64,000 bases of DNA. Origin: Miscanthus floridulus (Eukaryota; Streptophyta; Magnoliopsida; Poales; Poaceae). Positions 19,754 through 31,670 of this stretch are shown one piece after another. A model generated the notes under the pieces. It was not told the DNA's origin. It saw nothing but the letters and a program-made list of their open reading frames with translations, and did not search any database. Position 1 is the stretch's first letter. Each line of letters opens with the position of its first letter. Both the position numbers and the translations under genes were made by a program. The stretch is taken from NCBI RefSeq assembly GCF_019320115.1, contig NC_089582.1:116814637-116878636 (forward strand), in the 5' to 3' direction.

Positions 19754-19762
19754 TAAAGATGA
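19754..19762. repeat. 9-bp target-site duplication of Pack-MULE, right
   Basis: TAAAGATGA, identical to 17736-17744. Confidence 0.9.
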
Positions 19763-20976
19763 CCGTGGAGCTTATATATTTCCATCATAAAGTCCATGAA
19801 TCCTAGATGTCGCCGTAAAAATGGATGCATGCTCACTACTATCACGATTATGGCTCTCCTTTGTATCATTTTCTAAGTTCTAACGCACCTTTTTTTTCAC
19901 GCTTCAATAACACAGGTGGTGTGATTAAGGTTGAGGGGGTTGCGGTTTTGGTGCTTTGAAGCATTGTCGACAACGATATTAAATATACAAAAAGTTTCTA
20001 GTTGGTCAGAAATTTTTGATATTTAATTTGTCAACTTAACTATTTAGTTACAGTTGCAATATATACCGCCCTAAAAGAACTAGAAAATTCAAATTTTATA
20101 TATGGTAATGATTTTTTTAAACAATCTGGCAAAGGCATATATATGCCTTTCAAGTTTCAATTCAGTTAATAAGATAGGAAAAACAAAAGTTTAAGTTACA
20201 GGCCATGCTGTAGGCCCAAAAAGAACGTACCGTGAGACTAGCTATGACAGTAAAGTAAGAACTGCATACAAAGAGTACAACAAGAATACAAGATAGCTCT
20301 CTTAAGTACAACAATAACAGACGGTAAATGATTAAAAAAAAGGTCAGAAATGGTATCAATTTTGCCAAAATAAACCTCATAAAATTGGATTTTCTGTTGC
20401 CACTTTTATCCCTAATCCATAGTGTGGGGTAGTGATGGTGCCGGTGTCCCCGATGCCTTGGACAATATGCGAGGGTGGATAGAATTAATGCAGGGATTTG
20501 TTTGATTCAGCTGTGAGCTGTAGAAAAAATATTGTATGCTATGTATTGTGAAAAAGGTGTAAACTATTTGGTTAAAACTACTATTAAAGATCCATCTCTC
20601 TATCTCCCTTGAACAATTGTTAAACATCTCTTCATTTTCATTCATTTGGAAAAAACAAAAGTCCGAAACCAATCTAAGCTGCTGTGAAAATTATACCACG
20701 CAAAAACAGCTCCTTCTAAAAGGCATCTTATGGTTCCCTCTGTTTGATTGATGTTCTACTTTTAAATAGTAGGCACCCTTTTAAAAGTTGAACTAAACAC
20801 AACCTTAGACTAGTCACTTGTTAGGAGTATAGAGGGCAGCGATGACAGTTCTAACATTGGTAAAGCTACCAATGATTCGGAAGGGAGAGATTAGCGTATG
20901 AGTGACCACCGGGATGCGGAACACAACAAGATTATATTTGTTCGATGGGTTTGAAGAGAAAATATGAGCTTATCTT
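19763..20976. other. Intergenic DNA, no gene recognised
   Basis: AT-rich, low-complexity DNA with only short frames lacking motifs. Confidence 0.5.
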
Positions 20977-21105
20977 GGCCGTGTTCGTTTCTCTTATAAT
21001 CCGTACTTTTCAGCTTGTTTTTTCAGCCGGAAGAATGTTTTTCTCTCACAACAAATAAACCAGAATAGTGTTTTGGCTTGTTTTTTCAGCGAAGCGAACG
21101 GGACC
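20977..21105. repeat. MITE-like element, GGCC-TGTTCG family, copy 5
   Basis: Begins GGCCGTGTTCGTTTC and ends GCGAACGGGACC. It contains TTTTTCTCTCACAACAAATA. Confidence 0.75.
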
Positions 21106-21204
21106 AAAGATATGTCATATCAGGTTTGTACATAAATATATCAAATGCCATTATTTTTCTTCCTTTTCTAAAGAGAGGAATAATATTTTGTTTGTGAGAT
21201 TAGT

Positions 21205-21345
21205 ACTGCCTCCGTCCTAAAAAGTAAGCAATCCAATATTTTTTGAATTAATTAATGAAAAGAATTTTAACTTACTCTTAATCTCTTATAGTTTAGAATA
21301 AAATTAAAATTCTTGGATCGCTAATATTTTCATGACGGAACGCCA
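21205..21345. repeat. Stowaway-like MITE fragment
   Basis: Starts TACTGCCTCCGTCCTAAAAA, close to the CTCCCTCCGTCC terminus of Tc1/mariner-type Stowaway MITEs. A second similar start (CTTCCTCTATTCCAAATTAT) occurs near 21402. Neither copy has a clear right end. Confidence 0.4.
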
Positions 21346-21697
21346 TTATCTAGTCTAGCAAGATAAATATGGATGAAAAGATTGAAAAGTGCATACAAGT
21401 TACTTCCTCTATTCCAAATTATAACTCTGACTTTGTAGATACATAGCTAGAAAAGATAAAATGACTTACAAATTAGAACTAAGGGACTATAAAATTAAAA
21501 GTGACCTAGCGTTTGTGGGGTCACTGAATCATCCAATCTCTACCGGTATGGCCAAGCCGCGTAGCAAGCGGCACCTCCTCAGTGCCATCTGCATCGTCGG
21601 GACTGCAACGACCCATTGGACCTGAATCATGTTCAACATCATGTAAGCCCGATCTGGTATGATTATGAAGCCCACTAGGTGATGATTCGTTACATGT
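21346..21697. other. Intergenic DNA, no gene recognised
   Basis: AT-rich start followed by about 150 bp of mixed sequence (21535-21690). A minus-strand frame runs through this part without a recognisable motif. Confidence 0.45.
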
Positions 21698-21835
21698 GGC
21701 TCCGTTTGGCTGACTGATTTTGACTGAAACTGGCTGAAAAATACTATTCTTACTGAATTGTTGTGAGAGAAAAACACCGTTCCGACTGAAAAAAGAAGCC
21801 GAACAAGCCGGTTTCTGGGTAAGCCGAACGGGGCC
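21698..21835. repeat. MITE-like element, GGCC-TGTTCG family, copy 6
   Basis: Begins GGCTCCGTTTGGCTG and ends AAGCCGAACGGGGCC. The core is GAATTGTTGTGAGAGAAAAA. Confidence 0.75.
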
Positions 21836-22529
21836 AATTTACATTGACTCTTCCACAGCAGGTTTCACAGCAATGCGAATAAACCAAGAACACACTTACA
21901 AAATCAAACAGAAAAGCTACAGGTTATATTAAAAAGTACAAACAAACTCAAACAGGGAAAACAACTAATGAAAAAATATTACAGCAATTACAATAGTAAC
22001 AACATTTTCAACCACGCTAACAACGACTTCAGTCGATTGGCCTAAGCAAACGAATAGGCTGATCAACTGAGCTTACCATAGCAACCAAAATCCAAACCTC
22101 TACGACCACCGGAGAGACCACACCAACATTGGCCAAGATAAAGAAACATCATCTTGCAGGACAGGCCATAGTTCTAGCTCGCACCATCTTGCAATGTTAT
22201 TCCGCACAGTGCAAGTCGCTGCTTTGCTTGCTAGCTGCCGCAAACCGCTATGTCTCCGCCTATCGTTGTTACTTGTGCCCTCTTTTCACACTGTTACACA
22301 CTAAGGTAGCCATTGCCAAATAGGGCTAGCTGTCACAACCTGTTGCAAGCAAAAATGACGATTCACATATAGCTGCCTCTATTTGTCGCCACGTTGCTCC
22401 CGTCTGCCAAGAGACTAGAACATCCTTGAACTTAAACCTAAGCAACACAGATTTATCAACCACGTTGAAGACCCCATCCACATCAACCTGTACATCCCAA
22501 CTTTTGCACCAAAGCTGTCTTGCACTAAG
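21836..22529. other. Intergenic DNA, no gene recognised
   Basis: Mixed DNA with no assignable gene. Around 22090-22500 the composition is less repetitive and could be a low-copy relic, but I recognise no protein on either strand. Confidence 0.45.
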
Positions 22530-22635
22530 GGCCTGTTCGGCTGGTATTAAAGCCGGCTGAAGTTGTTTTGTTGTGAGAAAAAAATACTGTAGATTCTAGC
22601 TGATAAGCCGGCTGATAAATTCAAGCGAACAGTCC
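22530..22635. repeat. MITE-like element, GGCC-TGTTCG family, copy 7
   Basis: Begins GGCCTGTTCGGCTGG and ends TTCAAGCGAACAGTCC. It contains TTGTTGTGAGAAAAAAATAC. Confidence 0.7.
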
Positions 22636-22744
22636 ATTGCTATGCAGGACTATCACCGTACGCTTACATGATTCCACACCTAAACTTTGGACGCCACCGT
22701 ATCACTTGTCGTCTTCTTTGAATGCCACACACCACTGCGCAGAG

Positions 22745-22749
22745 GGCAC
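22745..22749. repeat. Target-site duplication of gypsy element 1, left
   Basis: GGCAC, repeated at 35500-35504 after the 3' LTR. Confidence 0.85.
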
Positions 22750-23460
22750 TGTACACCCTCGGTGTTACATTATACAATTTTTGCTAAAACCATATCATGA
22801 GCATCATGTTTATGTATTATTGCATGTGGTAAAATGAGAAATTAAATTTTATTGAACTAATTCTCAACTTGAGCTCTAATTTATTCCTTGTCCAAATGCT
22901 CTCCAGCATAGCTCAACTCACTATTGTCATCCTAATCTAACTCCAGCTCTTATTATTCTTCTCCTCCTTAATTTTCAATGCACGCACTCGGCACTCGCAA
23001 ACCTGCGAAGCACGCTTCAGTACATTCTTTGGCAAGACGCAGTGCTTTTACTTTGTCGTGTCAAGCAAGTCAAGTTGGCAGCACATGACCGACCGGCAGC
23101 AGCATCGCACACGCTACTCATTAATCTCAATAACAAGCTCTGCCCGCTGCGTATGCCGCTTGCTCTTCTAGTTTGCCTTGTGTGATATGCACTACTCTAC
23201 TACCCCTAGTGCCAACTGGGATGCTAGTCAAAAAGTGCTTCCATTCAGTACCACTGACTTCACCATCTATCACGAGCAAGTACTTCTTGTTTTTCAATTA
23301 ATTTAGCAGCATATCCTGTGCCATTTCTCTAGGGCAATTTTTGTAGTCTTATGTCAGTTGCTGAGTAATTTGTTGAAGGATGTTGGAAGCAGTGATCTAC
23401 AGTAGCACGAAGTCAACACTGACACTGTGTCTTGCACGCCGTGCGCGTCTTGCACGCCTG

Positions 23461-23547
23461 ACTGTTCACCGCAGGAATACTGTTCATCGTGGAAAGCATT
23501 GTTCACCGCAGAAACACTATTCACCATAGAAAACACTGTTCAACCGA
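23461..23547. repeat. Short tandem repeat inside LTR of gypsy element 1
   Basis: About four imperfect 18-20-bp units of the type CTGTTCACCGCAGAAACA. The equivalent array in the 3' LTR is at 32384-32470. Confidence 0.75.
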
Positions 23548-24403
23548 GTAGCACATCATGCACATGCGGCTGCTTTTGACTAACAGGTCAATGCACAACG
23601 CCTGACTGCCTCCTGCCGCTTGCATGCGCTGCTGCTGGCCGCGGCTTTGTGCGTTAAGTGAGGGTGCTGCTGAGCTGTACTCCGCGCTGGGCGACCATCT
23701 GGGTGTGTGCGCGCCGCACCTGGTGACCGCGCTAGCACAGAGAGGCGTGTCCACTGTGGGGCAAACGATTGCCGTTCTGAATTTGGGTACAGAAGTAGAC
23801 TTGACCGATGACCCCGTTTGAGACTTGATGAGTGGTTGGCGAGAAACTTCATTTGTCCAGCCGAAACTAACACGGCAAGGCAAAGCTTCAGTAGCTAGTA
23901 CATATGTCCAGGTCCACGGTCTACTGCACACCACATTCGTCTATCAACATTGAAGTCTCAAGTACAACGGCACACTACTGCACGCTTCTCCAATTCATTC
24001 ACAGTAGCCATGCCTAACCTTCTCGTCGTCCTCCTTATCCTCCTCTTGCTTAATTCCATCCCCATGTCTCCTGCCTTTAAAAGGACATGCCGAGCCGCCG
24101 AGCCGTCCCACTCTGCCGCTCACCATCTTGCTCTCCCAAATCAAGTTTCTCTGTTCTTGCCCGCCAAAGCTGCGTCTATCAATTTCTCTCGAGCTGCAAT
24201 AATCAGCTGAGGAAATTAGTCTGCAAATGATCTTCTCATTCTCTAATATTTCCTTGACCTGCATGAATAAACCAGCACCCCACCGCCAAGCACGTTTAGC
24301 CCAAAGCACACTCCAGTCATGATGTGCTCGTTAAGTCCAAAGACCACTCAAAGTCCATCATTTGAATTAATTCTCTCATGACCAAAGACCCACTCCAAAT
24401 CCA

Positions 24404-24427
24404 TCACGTGAAATCCAATTCACGTGA
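24404..24427. promoter_or_regulatory. Paired G-box palindrome in LTR
   Basis: Two CACGTG cores (24405-24410 and 24421-24426) in an inverted-repeat setting, TCACGTGAA...TTCACGTGA. It is conserved at 33328-33349 in the 3' LTR. G-boxes bind plant bZIP and bHLH factors. A role in LTR transcription is inference. Confidence 0.4.
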
Positions 24428-26580
24428 CCAGCTAGCCAAATGCCACTAATCATTTTCCTTAATCACCCTTTATGGGATTAATTAGCGGCCACTTGGCAAA
24501 ATCAATATCTCTTTCACCAAGCTCTGATTCCATTATTTCTTCTTCCTAAATTCATTTAAAGCAAGACCTATCCATCCTTATCACCTTCTTCTTTCCTAGA
24601 GCTCATTTGAATTTATTTATTTATTGTGAAATAAATTTTGTTAGATTCCTAAATTCCTGATCTATCTGTTGGTATATTTTGTTCGTATGGTTCTACGATG
24701 TTTTAGGGTTACTTATTAATTCTAGGTTGCTTATTATTATTATGGTTATTTAGAGAATGATTTTTTGTGATGCATTGGTAGAAGTGCTAGCCCTATAATT
24801 CTTTTACAGTAGATTCATTGTATTATCATGTGCTCACTGTAATTTTTGTGGCCTTAGAATATATTGACAAATATGGTAGCTAGTGCACCTTGTTTTATCA
24901 TATATATATTAAATTGATATTAACAATAAGGATGCCTTTAGTTGCTAAGATAATACATGAAATGTTTCATACCTGTTTAGTGGGAATAATAGGTAACTTT
25001 GTGTATTAGTCATTAGAGTTAGCTTAGTAGCTTGGTAGATGTACTCTTATTTTAAGAGTTGCTGTTGTCGTATTACTAAGCGTTGCATCATCATTTTATG
25101 CATGTAGATAACGAGTTGGTAGAGTTCATGTCTGCGGACGAGCAGGAGTACGAGGAGGTGATCGAGGAGTATGAGGAGGAGGTTCTCGTGTAGGAGGGAG
25201 TCCTGGAGCCATCAGTTGCTGACTTTGCTGACACCCCGCCTGCCCAAGGCAAGCCCCAGTGCATAACCCCTATTTTTAATGACCACTGAATATATATATG
25301 TATGATGTGCATTTATGTTACAGGTATTTTATGAAAACTACATGCACAAATATATCTATCTATGAGTCCTACTAGTATAGGTTGAGTAGCTGCTATGCTC
25401 AGGATATCGGTAGCGTGAGTAACCTGCCGTTACTCGCAAATAGGTGATAAACATGATCACTCATGATAAAATGGTGGAAAGAAAAATGGTGACCGGGTAG
25501 GGATATGGTTGGGTTTTGGTGGGTGTAAAGGGTTGTGTCCTACAGCCAACAGGACATAGCTCAGTTACACTTTTTCCCTGTCTGGGTTGATTAAGGACCG
25601 GTCGTTGTATATGGCTCTAGGCAAGTCACAGATCTATTGTCCCAAGCACATACTTGGGTATGGGCGCAGGGCAGGCTTGTTGCTCTCTTGTCGTGGATCT
25701 AGCTCTTTTCGGACCGACTGATTGGAGGTGGAGATGGTGAAGGTCCTTGCACCATACTGAGTTTGGGACTCAGGAGTGGGGGCTTGGAGTCCTAGTTTGG
25801 ACAGGGACCTGGACACCTAGGACAGGAGAGTGATGGGTTGGTCCTGCTTGTGCCTGGGGTACAAGCGGGGCATGTGTCTTCGGGGCACCTAGCTGGGCAC
25901 ATTGATTCACGAATTGCTGGGAAATCCGGTACGGCTTATCTGCGGTTTAGCACCGTAGTAAGAACTAAAAGTTAAAAGGAGAAGAAATAAAACTGATTAC
26001 TTAACCCTTGCTTGAAAGTAGAACATATGCTTATATAGACTGGATAGATAATAACTTAATTTGGTCGATAAAAATAACATAAATAAGGACTCACTATTAG
26101 TATTGCTTTCTACTAAAATAAACCAGCAAACCATAAAGCTTCCCATATTCCTTTGAGTCGGAAAATTATTCCCACTAGTCAGATAAGTCTTGCAAGTACA
26201 TTGTGTACTCAGGGTTTATTTACCCCTGTTGCAGGAGATGCATGAGAAGTACCTTTGTGTGGAGGATTCTTCTGGTGGGCTCAGACGGATCCTCGTTCTT
26301 ATCGCTAGATGTTTATTTTAAATTCCGCTATTTATCATTCTGCACTCTGATATTTGGTATTGTAATAATGTACTTTTAAGAAACTCTGATGTATGAAATG
26401 GATAAGTATTGTAACTCGTTCTCATTATTGGATCCTTGGGAAAAATGTGGATCTTTCAGGTTCTCCCGTGGGGTGTGCCCAACGGATACCGCCCGCTGTA
26501 GCTTGCTTTTGGGGTGCTTAGTGTCTGGTGAAAGATGAGCACCTCCGTAAGCGTCTTATTTCGGGCGGTTCTGCCATAGT

Positions 26581-26593
26581 TGGTACCAGAGCC
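26581..26593 (+). other. Primer-binding site of gypsy element 1
   Basis: TGGTACCAGAGCC directly after the 5' LTR. It is one change from the TGGTATCAGAGC site complementary to initiator tRNA-Met used by many plant gypsy elements. Confidence 0.8.
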
Positions 26594-27051
26594 AATAATG
26601 GTTACGAGTTTCATCACTCTTTTTTCAAAACTAAAAATTTGATCAACAAAAGTTTTGTAAAAAGTAGGATGCGATTACATTATGTAAATAGGTATAAGCC
26701 CTAGCATTATGGTCTATCTAGTATAGCGGCACTGGTTTTGTCTAATCAGTTTTCTGTAGGTACACTGACTTTTGTTGTGTAAGAAATCGCTTAGTATACG
26801 GAAAGTGAGTGTGCGATGTGCCGAAAATTTTACGAATGCTGCTATATTCCGTCTTGAGTGAACATATAGGGCGATACATGCATCATGATAATAGCATCTT
26901 GCTTAAACTAAAATCTCCCTACACGTATAATTGGATTAGTAAGTTGATAGGACTAACTAAAGGAATGCTTTAATAGATGTGCTATCATTTCTGTATCCCC
27001 TGCTTCTGATCGAGAAGGTTGTTCTAAATGGATGGTGCCTACCTCTTATAG

Positions 27052-28166
27052 ATGAATCTAAGGTCCGAACATGGGAGCACTAGTGCTGGGGCGGCTCATG
27101 GCCTTGGCGAGGGCCAAGGCGAGAGTGGCCAGGCCCATGAGCCCAACGGGGAGAGCCATGGGGCTCCACTTCTGGCTCCTCCTCCACCACCGCTGCCTCC
27201 GATGACTAAGGCTAAGATGATGGCAGAACTGTTGGCTGCTCACCGAGAGTCAGCCCATGCCATGGAGATAATGGCACAAGCTGTCGCTGGCTTCGCCCGC
27301 GGAGGCCATGGGGGCAATGGTGGGAACGGGGGTGGTGCCCATCGTCCTGAGGGACCCTCCTCTTCCTAGGATTTCCTTAAGACCCACCCGCCCACTTTCA
27401 CACCGACAGATGAGCCCCTGGTGGTGGAGCACTAGCTTTGCATTCTAGAGCAGAAGTTTCTGTTGCTCAATGTGGCCGACGAGCAGAAAGTGCACTTTGC
27501 AGCGCAGTAACTATTGGGTCCGCAAGTGCATGGTGGGATACTTTCCATGCCATGCAATAGCCAGATCATCTGGCAACTTGGTAGGAGTTCACCACAGCAT
27601 TCAGAGAGTTCTATATTCCTACCGGTGTCATCAACCAGAAGCTGACCGAGTTCTTGGAACTACGATAAGGGAGTATGATAGTGATGAATTATGTTAATAA
27701 GTTCAATCACTTGTCCTAGTATGCTGGCATTCATGTGGACACTGATGAGAAGAAGGACCGCTTCTTTCATGGCCTCTCTTATATCCTTTAGGAGAAGTTG
27801 TACACGGTGAACTATCAGACCTTTGGGGCACTGATGAATGCTGCCATCGCCATGGAGGGCTTGCAGCGGGATTCCCTGGCAGAGTGGAAGAGGAAGCGGG
27901 TGGCTACGGGGTCTTCTAGCCACCCTCATACTCAAAAGGTATAGGTTGTCCGGTGGGGGCCCTATCAATCATCAGGCGGGCCTTCGTTTCGATAGCCCCA
28001 GCAGACTTCTCATACTTCTTCCACATAGTACCGTGCACCCACTCAGCAAGTGCAGCCCTAGTAGCCTCAGGGATAGTAGGTCCCACCTCGCTAGGGATTT
28101 GGAAATAAGCCTGGTGCTTGCTTCAAGTGTGGCAAAGATGGCCACTATACCCAGGAGTGTCCCTAG
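27052..28166 (+). pseudogene. gag of gypsy element 1, broken
   Basis: Starts at an ATG with a Gly/Pro-rich leader (repeated GGNGG words) and then a degenerate capsid region with several stops and frame changes between 27369 and 28100. It ends in a single CCHC zinc knuckle, CFKCGKDGHYTQEC, at 28119-28160, read in the frame used by pol. The TAG after it (28164-28166) is another lesion or the gag end. Confidence 0.75.
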
Positions 28167-28289
28167 AACCAGCTAGCTCAGTCTGCTCAACCATCGGCAA
28201 ACTCTAGGCTGGTCAAACGGACCGTGATCAAGAGGAAGGTGCCCAGCCAGTCCAGACATGTGCATTTCACAAATGCAGAGCAGATATTG

Positions 28290-31200
28290 CAGTAGGAACC
28301 AGTGATGGATGGTATGTTTACCATCGATTCCCATCCAGCTTATGTGTTGTTCGATTCTGGTGCATCACATTCATTTATGAGCATGGGATTTATAGACCGG
28401 CACAACTTACCCCTTATGGCTATACCATATGCCTATAGAATCCGTACTGCAGGTTCACAAATGTTCATCAATACCTAAATGGACACAGTAAGCTTGGTAT
28501 TAGCCACCCACACTTACCATCTATAGTTCATGGTAATGCCTGGGCAAGGCATTGATGCTATTCTTGGAATAAACTAGTTGCGGGTGTATGGGGTAGTCTT
28601 GGATTTGAAATGGAGAAGTGTCGAGTTATGACTTCCTTCTTCTAAGGATAGGATGTCTCTTATTGTACCCTCAGATCTAGTCTTACCTATTGCTGCCCAT
28701 GCTAAAGCCTCTCCTGATCTTACCTCCATCCCTATGGTATGTGAGTTCCTAGATGTTTTCCCTGAAGATCTTCCTGGGTTGCCACCAGACCGAGAGGTAG
28801 AATTCTCCATTGAGCTAGAGCCTGGTACTGCTCCTATCTCCAGACACCCATACCGCATGGCTCCAAGAGAATTGGCTAAGATGAAGAAGCAGCTGGAAGA
28901 GTTAATGGAAAAAGGTTTCATCCGTCCTAGTTCTTCACCATAGGGTTGCCCAGCCATTTTCATGAAGAAGGATGGTACTCTACGGATGTGTATAGATTAC
29001 CGCCCTCTTAATGCAGTAACGGTTAAGAACAAGTATCCTTTACCCCACATAGATACTTTGTTCGATCAGCTAGCTGGTGCCAAGGTGTTCTCGAAGATTG
29101 ACCTCCGATCAGGCTATCATTAGATCAAGATCAGACCACATGATATACCAAAGACAACTTTTTCTACTAGGTATGGGCTGTATGAGTACCTAGTGATGTC
29201 CTTTGGTCTCACCAATGCTCTTGCCTTCTTCATGTATCTGATGAATTCAGTCTTTATGCCGGAGTTGGACAAGTTTGTGATAGTATTCATTGATGATATA
29301 CTGATTTATTCCAAGAATGATGAAGAGCATGCCCAACACCTTCAGATAGTACTATCTCGATTAAAGGAACACAAGCTTTATGCTAAATTCAGCAAGTGTG
29401 AATTTTGGTTAGATCGAGCATAGTTTTTGGGGCATGTGTTGACACCTGCGGTGTTTTAGTAGATCTTAGCAAGGTACAAGATGTGTTGGATTGGAAGTCT
29501 CCTAGATCTGTGCACCAGATTCATTAGTTCTTTGGTCTCGTGGGGTACTATCGGCGTTTCATTCTAGATTTCTCCAAGATAGCCCAGCCAATGACCAAGC
29601 TGCTCCAAAAAGAAGCTAACTTTGATTGGAGCCCATCCTGTGAAGAAGCCTTCCAAGCTCTAAAGACATTTCTGACCATTGCCCCTGTGTTAGCCCAACC
29701 AGATATTGTCTAACCCTTTGATGTATATTGTGATGCCACGAAGACGGGGCTGGGGTGTGTGCTTATGCAAGATGGGTGTGTGATAGCTTATGCTTCGCGC
29801 CAACTAAAAAAGCATGAGGTGAATTACCCCACCCATGACTTAGAGCTGGCCACTGTGGTCCAAGCTCTGAAGATTTAGAGGCACTATCTGTTGGGAAACA
29901 AAGTGCATATCTTTATAGATCACAAGAGCCTCAAGTATATTTTCACTTAGTCTGAGCTGAACATGAGGCAGAGGAGATGGTTAGAATTGATAAAGGATTA
30001 TAACTTGGAAGTCCATTATCACCCAGGAAAGGCCAATGTAGTAGCCGATGCTTTGAGCCGAAAGTCACATCAGGTTGAGGAAACAACTTTGTCACTCAAC
30101 CATGCAGAAGTGCTGGCTCACATTGCCTTGACCTCAGAGTTGCTTGAGCGGATTATTCTAGAGCAAAGTCAAGACCCCGAAGAAATTCCCCACATCAGAA
30201 AATTGATGGCCGAAGAGCGTGGCCCTCACTTTAGTGTTGATGATCATGGAGTAGTGAGATACAAGGATAGACTGGTGGTTCCATCCAATGAGGAGCTGAA
30301 AAGGAAGATTTTGAATGAAGCCCATCATTCAAAACTGTCTATTCATACTGGCAGCAACAAGATGTATCATGGTCTATGCCACTTGTACTGGTGGTCCAAC
30401 ATGAAGCAGGACATCACCCAGCACATCGCGGAGTGCGACACTTGTGGTAGAGTTAAGGCAGATCATATGTGTACTCTGGGATATTTATAGCCCTTGCCTA
30501 TCCCTGTTTGGAAATGGAAGGATATTTCCATGGATTTCATTGTGGGTTTACCCTGCACATCCACGAGTATTGATTCTATTTGGGTCATTGTGGACCATCT
30601 CACTAAGTCTGCTCATTTTATCCTGGTGGACACTAGATATACAACCAAGAAGTATGCTAAGATATATTTCGATCAGATTGTGACCCTACATGAAGGAAGT
30701 TCTCCTTACTATCATCTTTGATAGAGGGTCAGTCTTTGTCTCTCATTTCTAGGAGCAACTGCAGCACTGTCTGGGTACTCATCTTCTTAGAAGCTCAGCA
30801 TATCACCCACAAACTGATGGTCAAACTGAAAGGGTGAACCAGGTGCTCGAGGATATGTTGAGGGCTTGTTCCATTTCTTTTCCTGAGAAGTGGGATAAGT
30901 GCTTGAAGTTAGCTAAATTTTCATATAATAACAGCTACCAAGAGAGCATCCGCATGGCACCATTTGAAGCTCTATATGGGTAGAAGTGTAGAACGCCACT
31001 GAACTGGGTTGAAGTGGGAGACCATGGGTATGTTGGGCCTAAATTCATAAAAGAGGCTCGAGAGAAAGTAAGCATTATTCAAAGCCACTTGAAGGCAGCT
31101 CAGAGCTGACAAAAGGCATATACAGACAAGCGAAGAAAGCCTTTGGAGTTTGTAGCTGAGGATTATGTGTATCTCAAAGTATCTCCTATGAGAGGCGTGC

Positions 31201-31588
31201 ATCGATTTGGTGTCCATGGCAAGCTAGCCCCTCAGTATGTGGGTCCATACAAGGTTCTAGAGCAGTGTGGTCTAATTGCTTATCGTCTCTAGCTGCCTGA
31301 TATTTTATCTATAGTACATAATGTGTTTCACGTCTCATAATTGAAGAAATGTCTGCGGGTTCCTGAAGAAGCCATAGAAACTGAAGAGCTTCCACTCCAG
31401 CCTGATTTGTCTTATGTTGAGCATCCTGTCAAAATTCCGGACGAGAAAGAAAGAGTGACTAGTAACAGGGTGGTAAAGTTCTACAAAGTGTAATGGCAAA
31501 ATCATTCAGAGGATGAGGTCATGTGGGAACAAGAGAGTTATCTATTGAAGCATTATCCCCACATCCTCTCTGGTTCTAATAGTTAGTT
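28290..31588 (+). pseudogene. pol of gypsy element 1 (PR-RT-RH-INT-chromodomain-like), broken
   Basis: Domains run in gypsy order. Aspartic protease: DSGASHSF at 28353-28376. Reverse transcriptase: [11 protein letters not shown] near 28980 and the catalytic FIDDILIYS at 29286-29312. RNase H: about 29710-30060, with [15 protein letters not shown] and HPGKANVVADALSRK. Integrase: zinc-binding HHSKLSIH...CDTC near 30320-30450, then MDFIVGLP near 30532 and AYHPQTDGQTERVN near 30800. C-terminal chromodomain-like block: about 31400-31585. The frame shifts near 29430-29450 and again near 30710. Stops replace conserved Gln or Arg codons at many sites, for example GYH*IKI near 29122 and HVS*LKK near 31339. 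Confidence 0.85.
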
Positions 31589-31657
31589 GCTGCGTCGAAA
31601 TGTATTTCCTACCTTCTCACACTAGGCATATGAAATCTCGAGTCGAGATTTTGTTTT

Positions 31658-31670
31658 AGGGGGCTAGATT
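31658..31670 (+). other. Polypurine tract of gypsy element 1
   Basis: AGGGGGCTAGATT immediately before the 3' LTR start TGTAGC. Confidence 0.6.

Larger units (their letters stand above)
22750..26579 (+). repeat. 5' LTR of gypsy element 1
   Basis: 3,830 bp, begins TGTACACCCTCGGTG and ends GTTCTGCCATA (CA to TA at the edge), aligned throughout to 31671-35499. It contains a short-unit tandem repeat (23461-23547), a paired G-box palindrome (24404-24427) and an acidic reading frame (about 25100-25288) that a TAG interrupts in this copy. Confidence 0.9.

Noticed and set aside
23461..23547. CRISPR-like array of short repeats
   Set aside because: Units are imperfect and directly adjoining without unique spacers. 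The DNA is a plant LTR.
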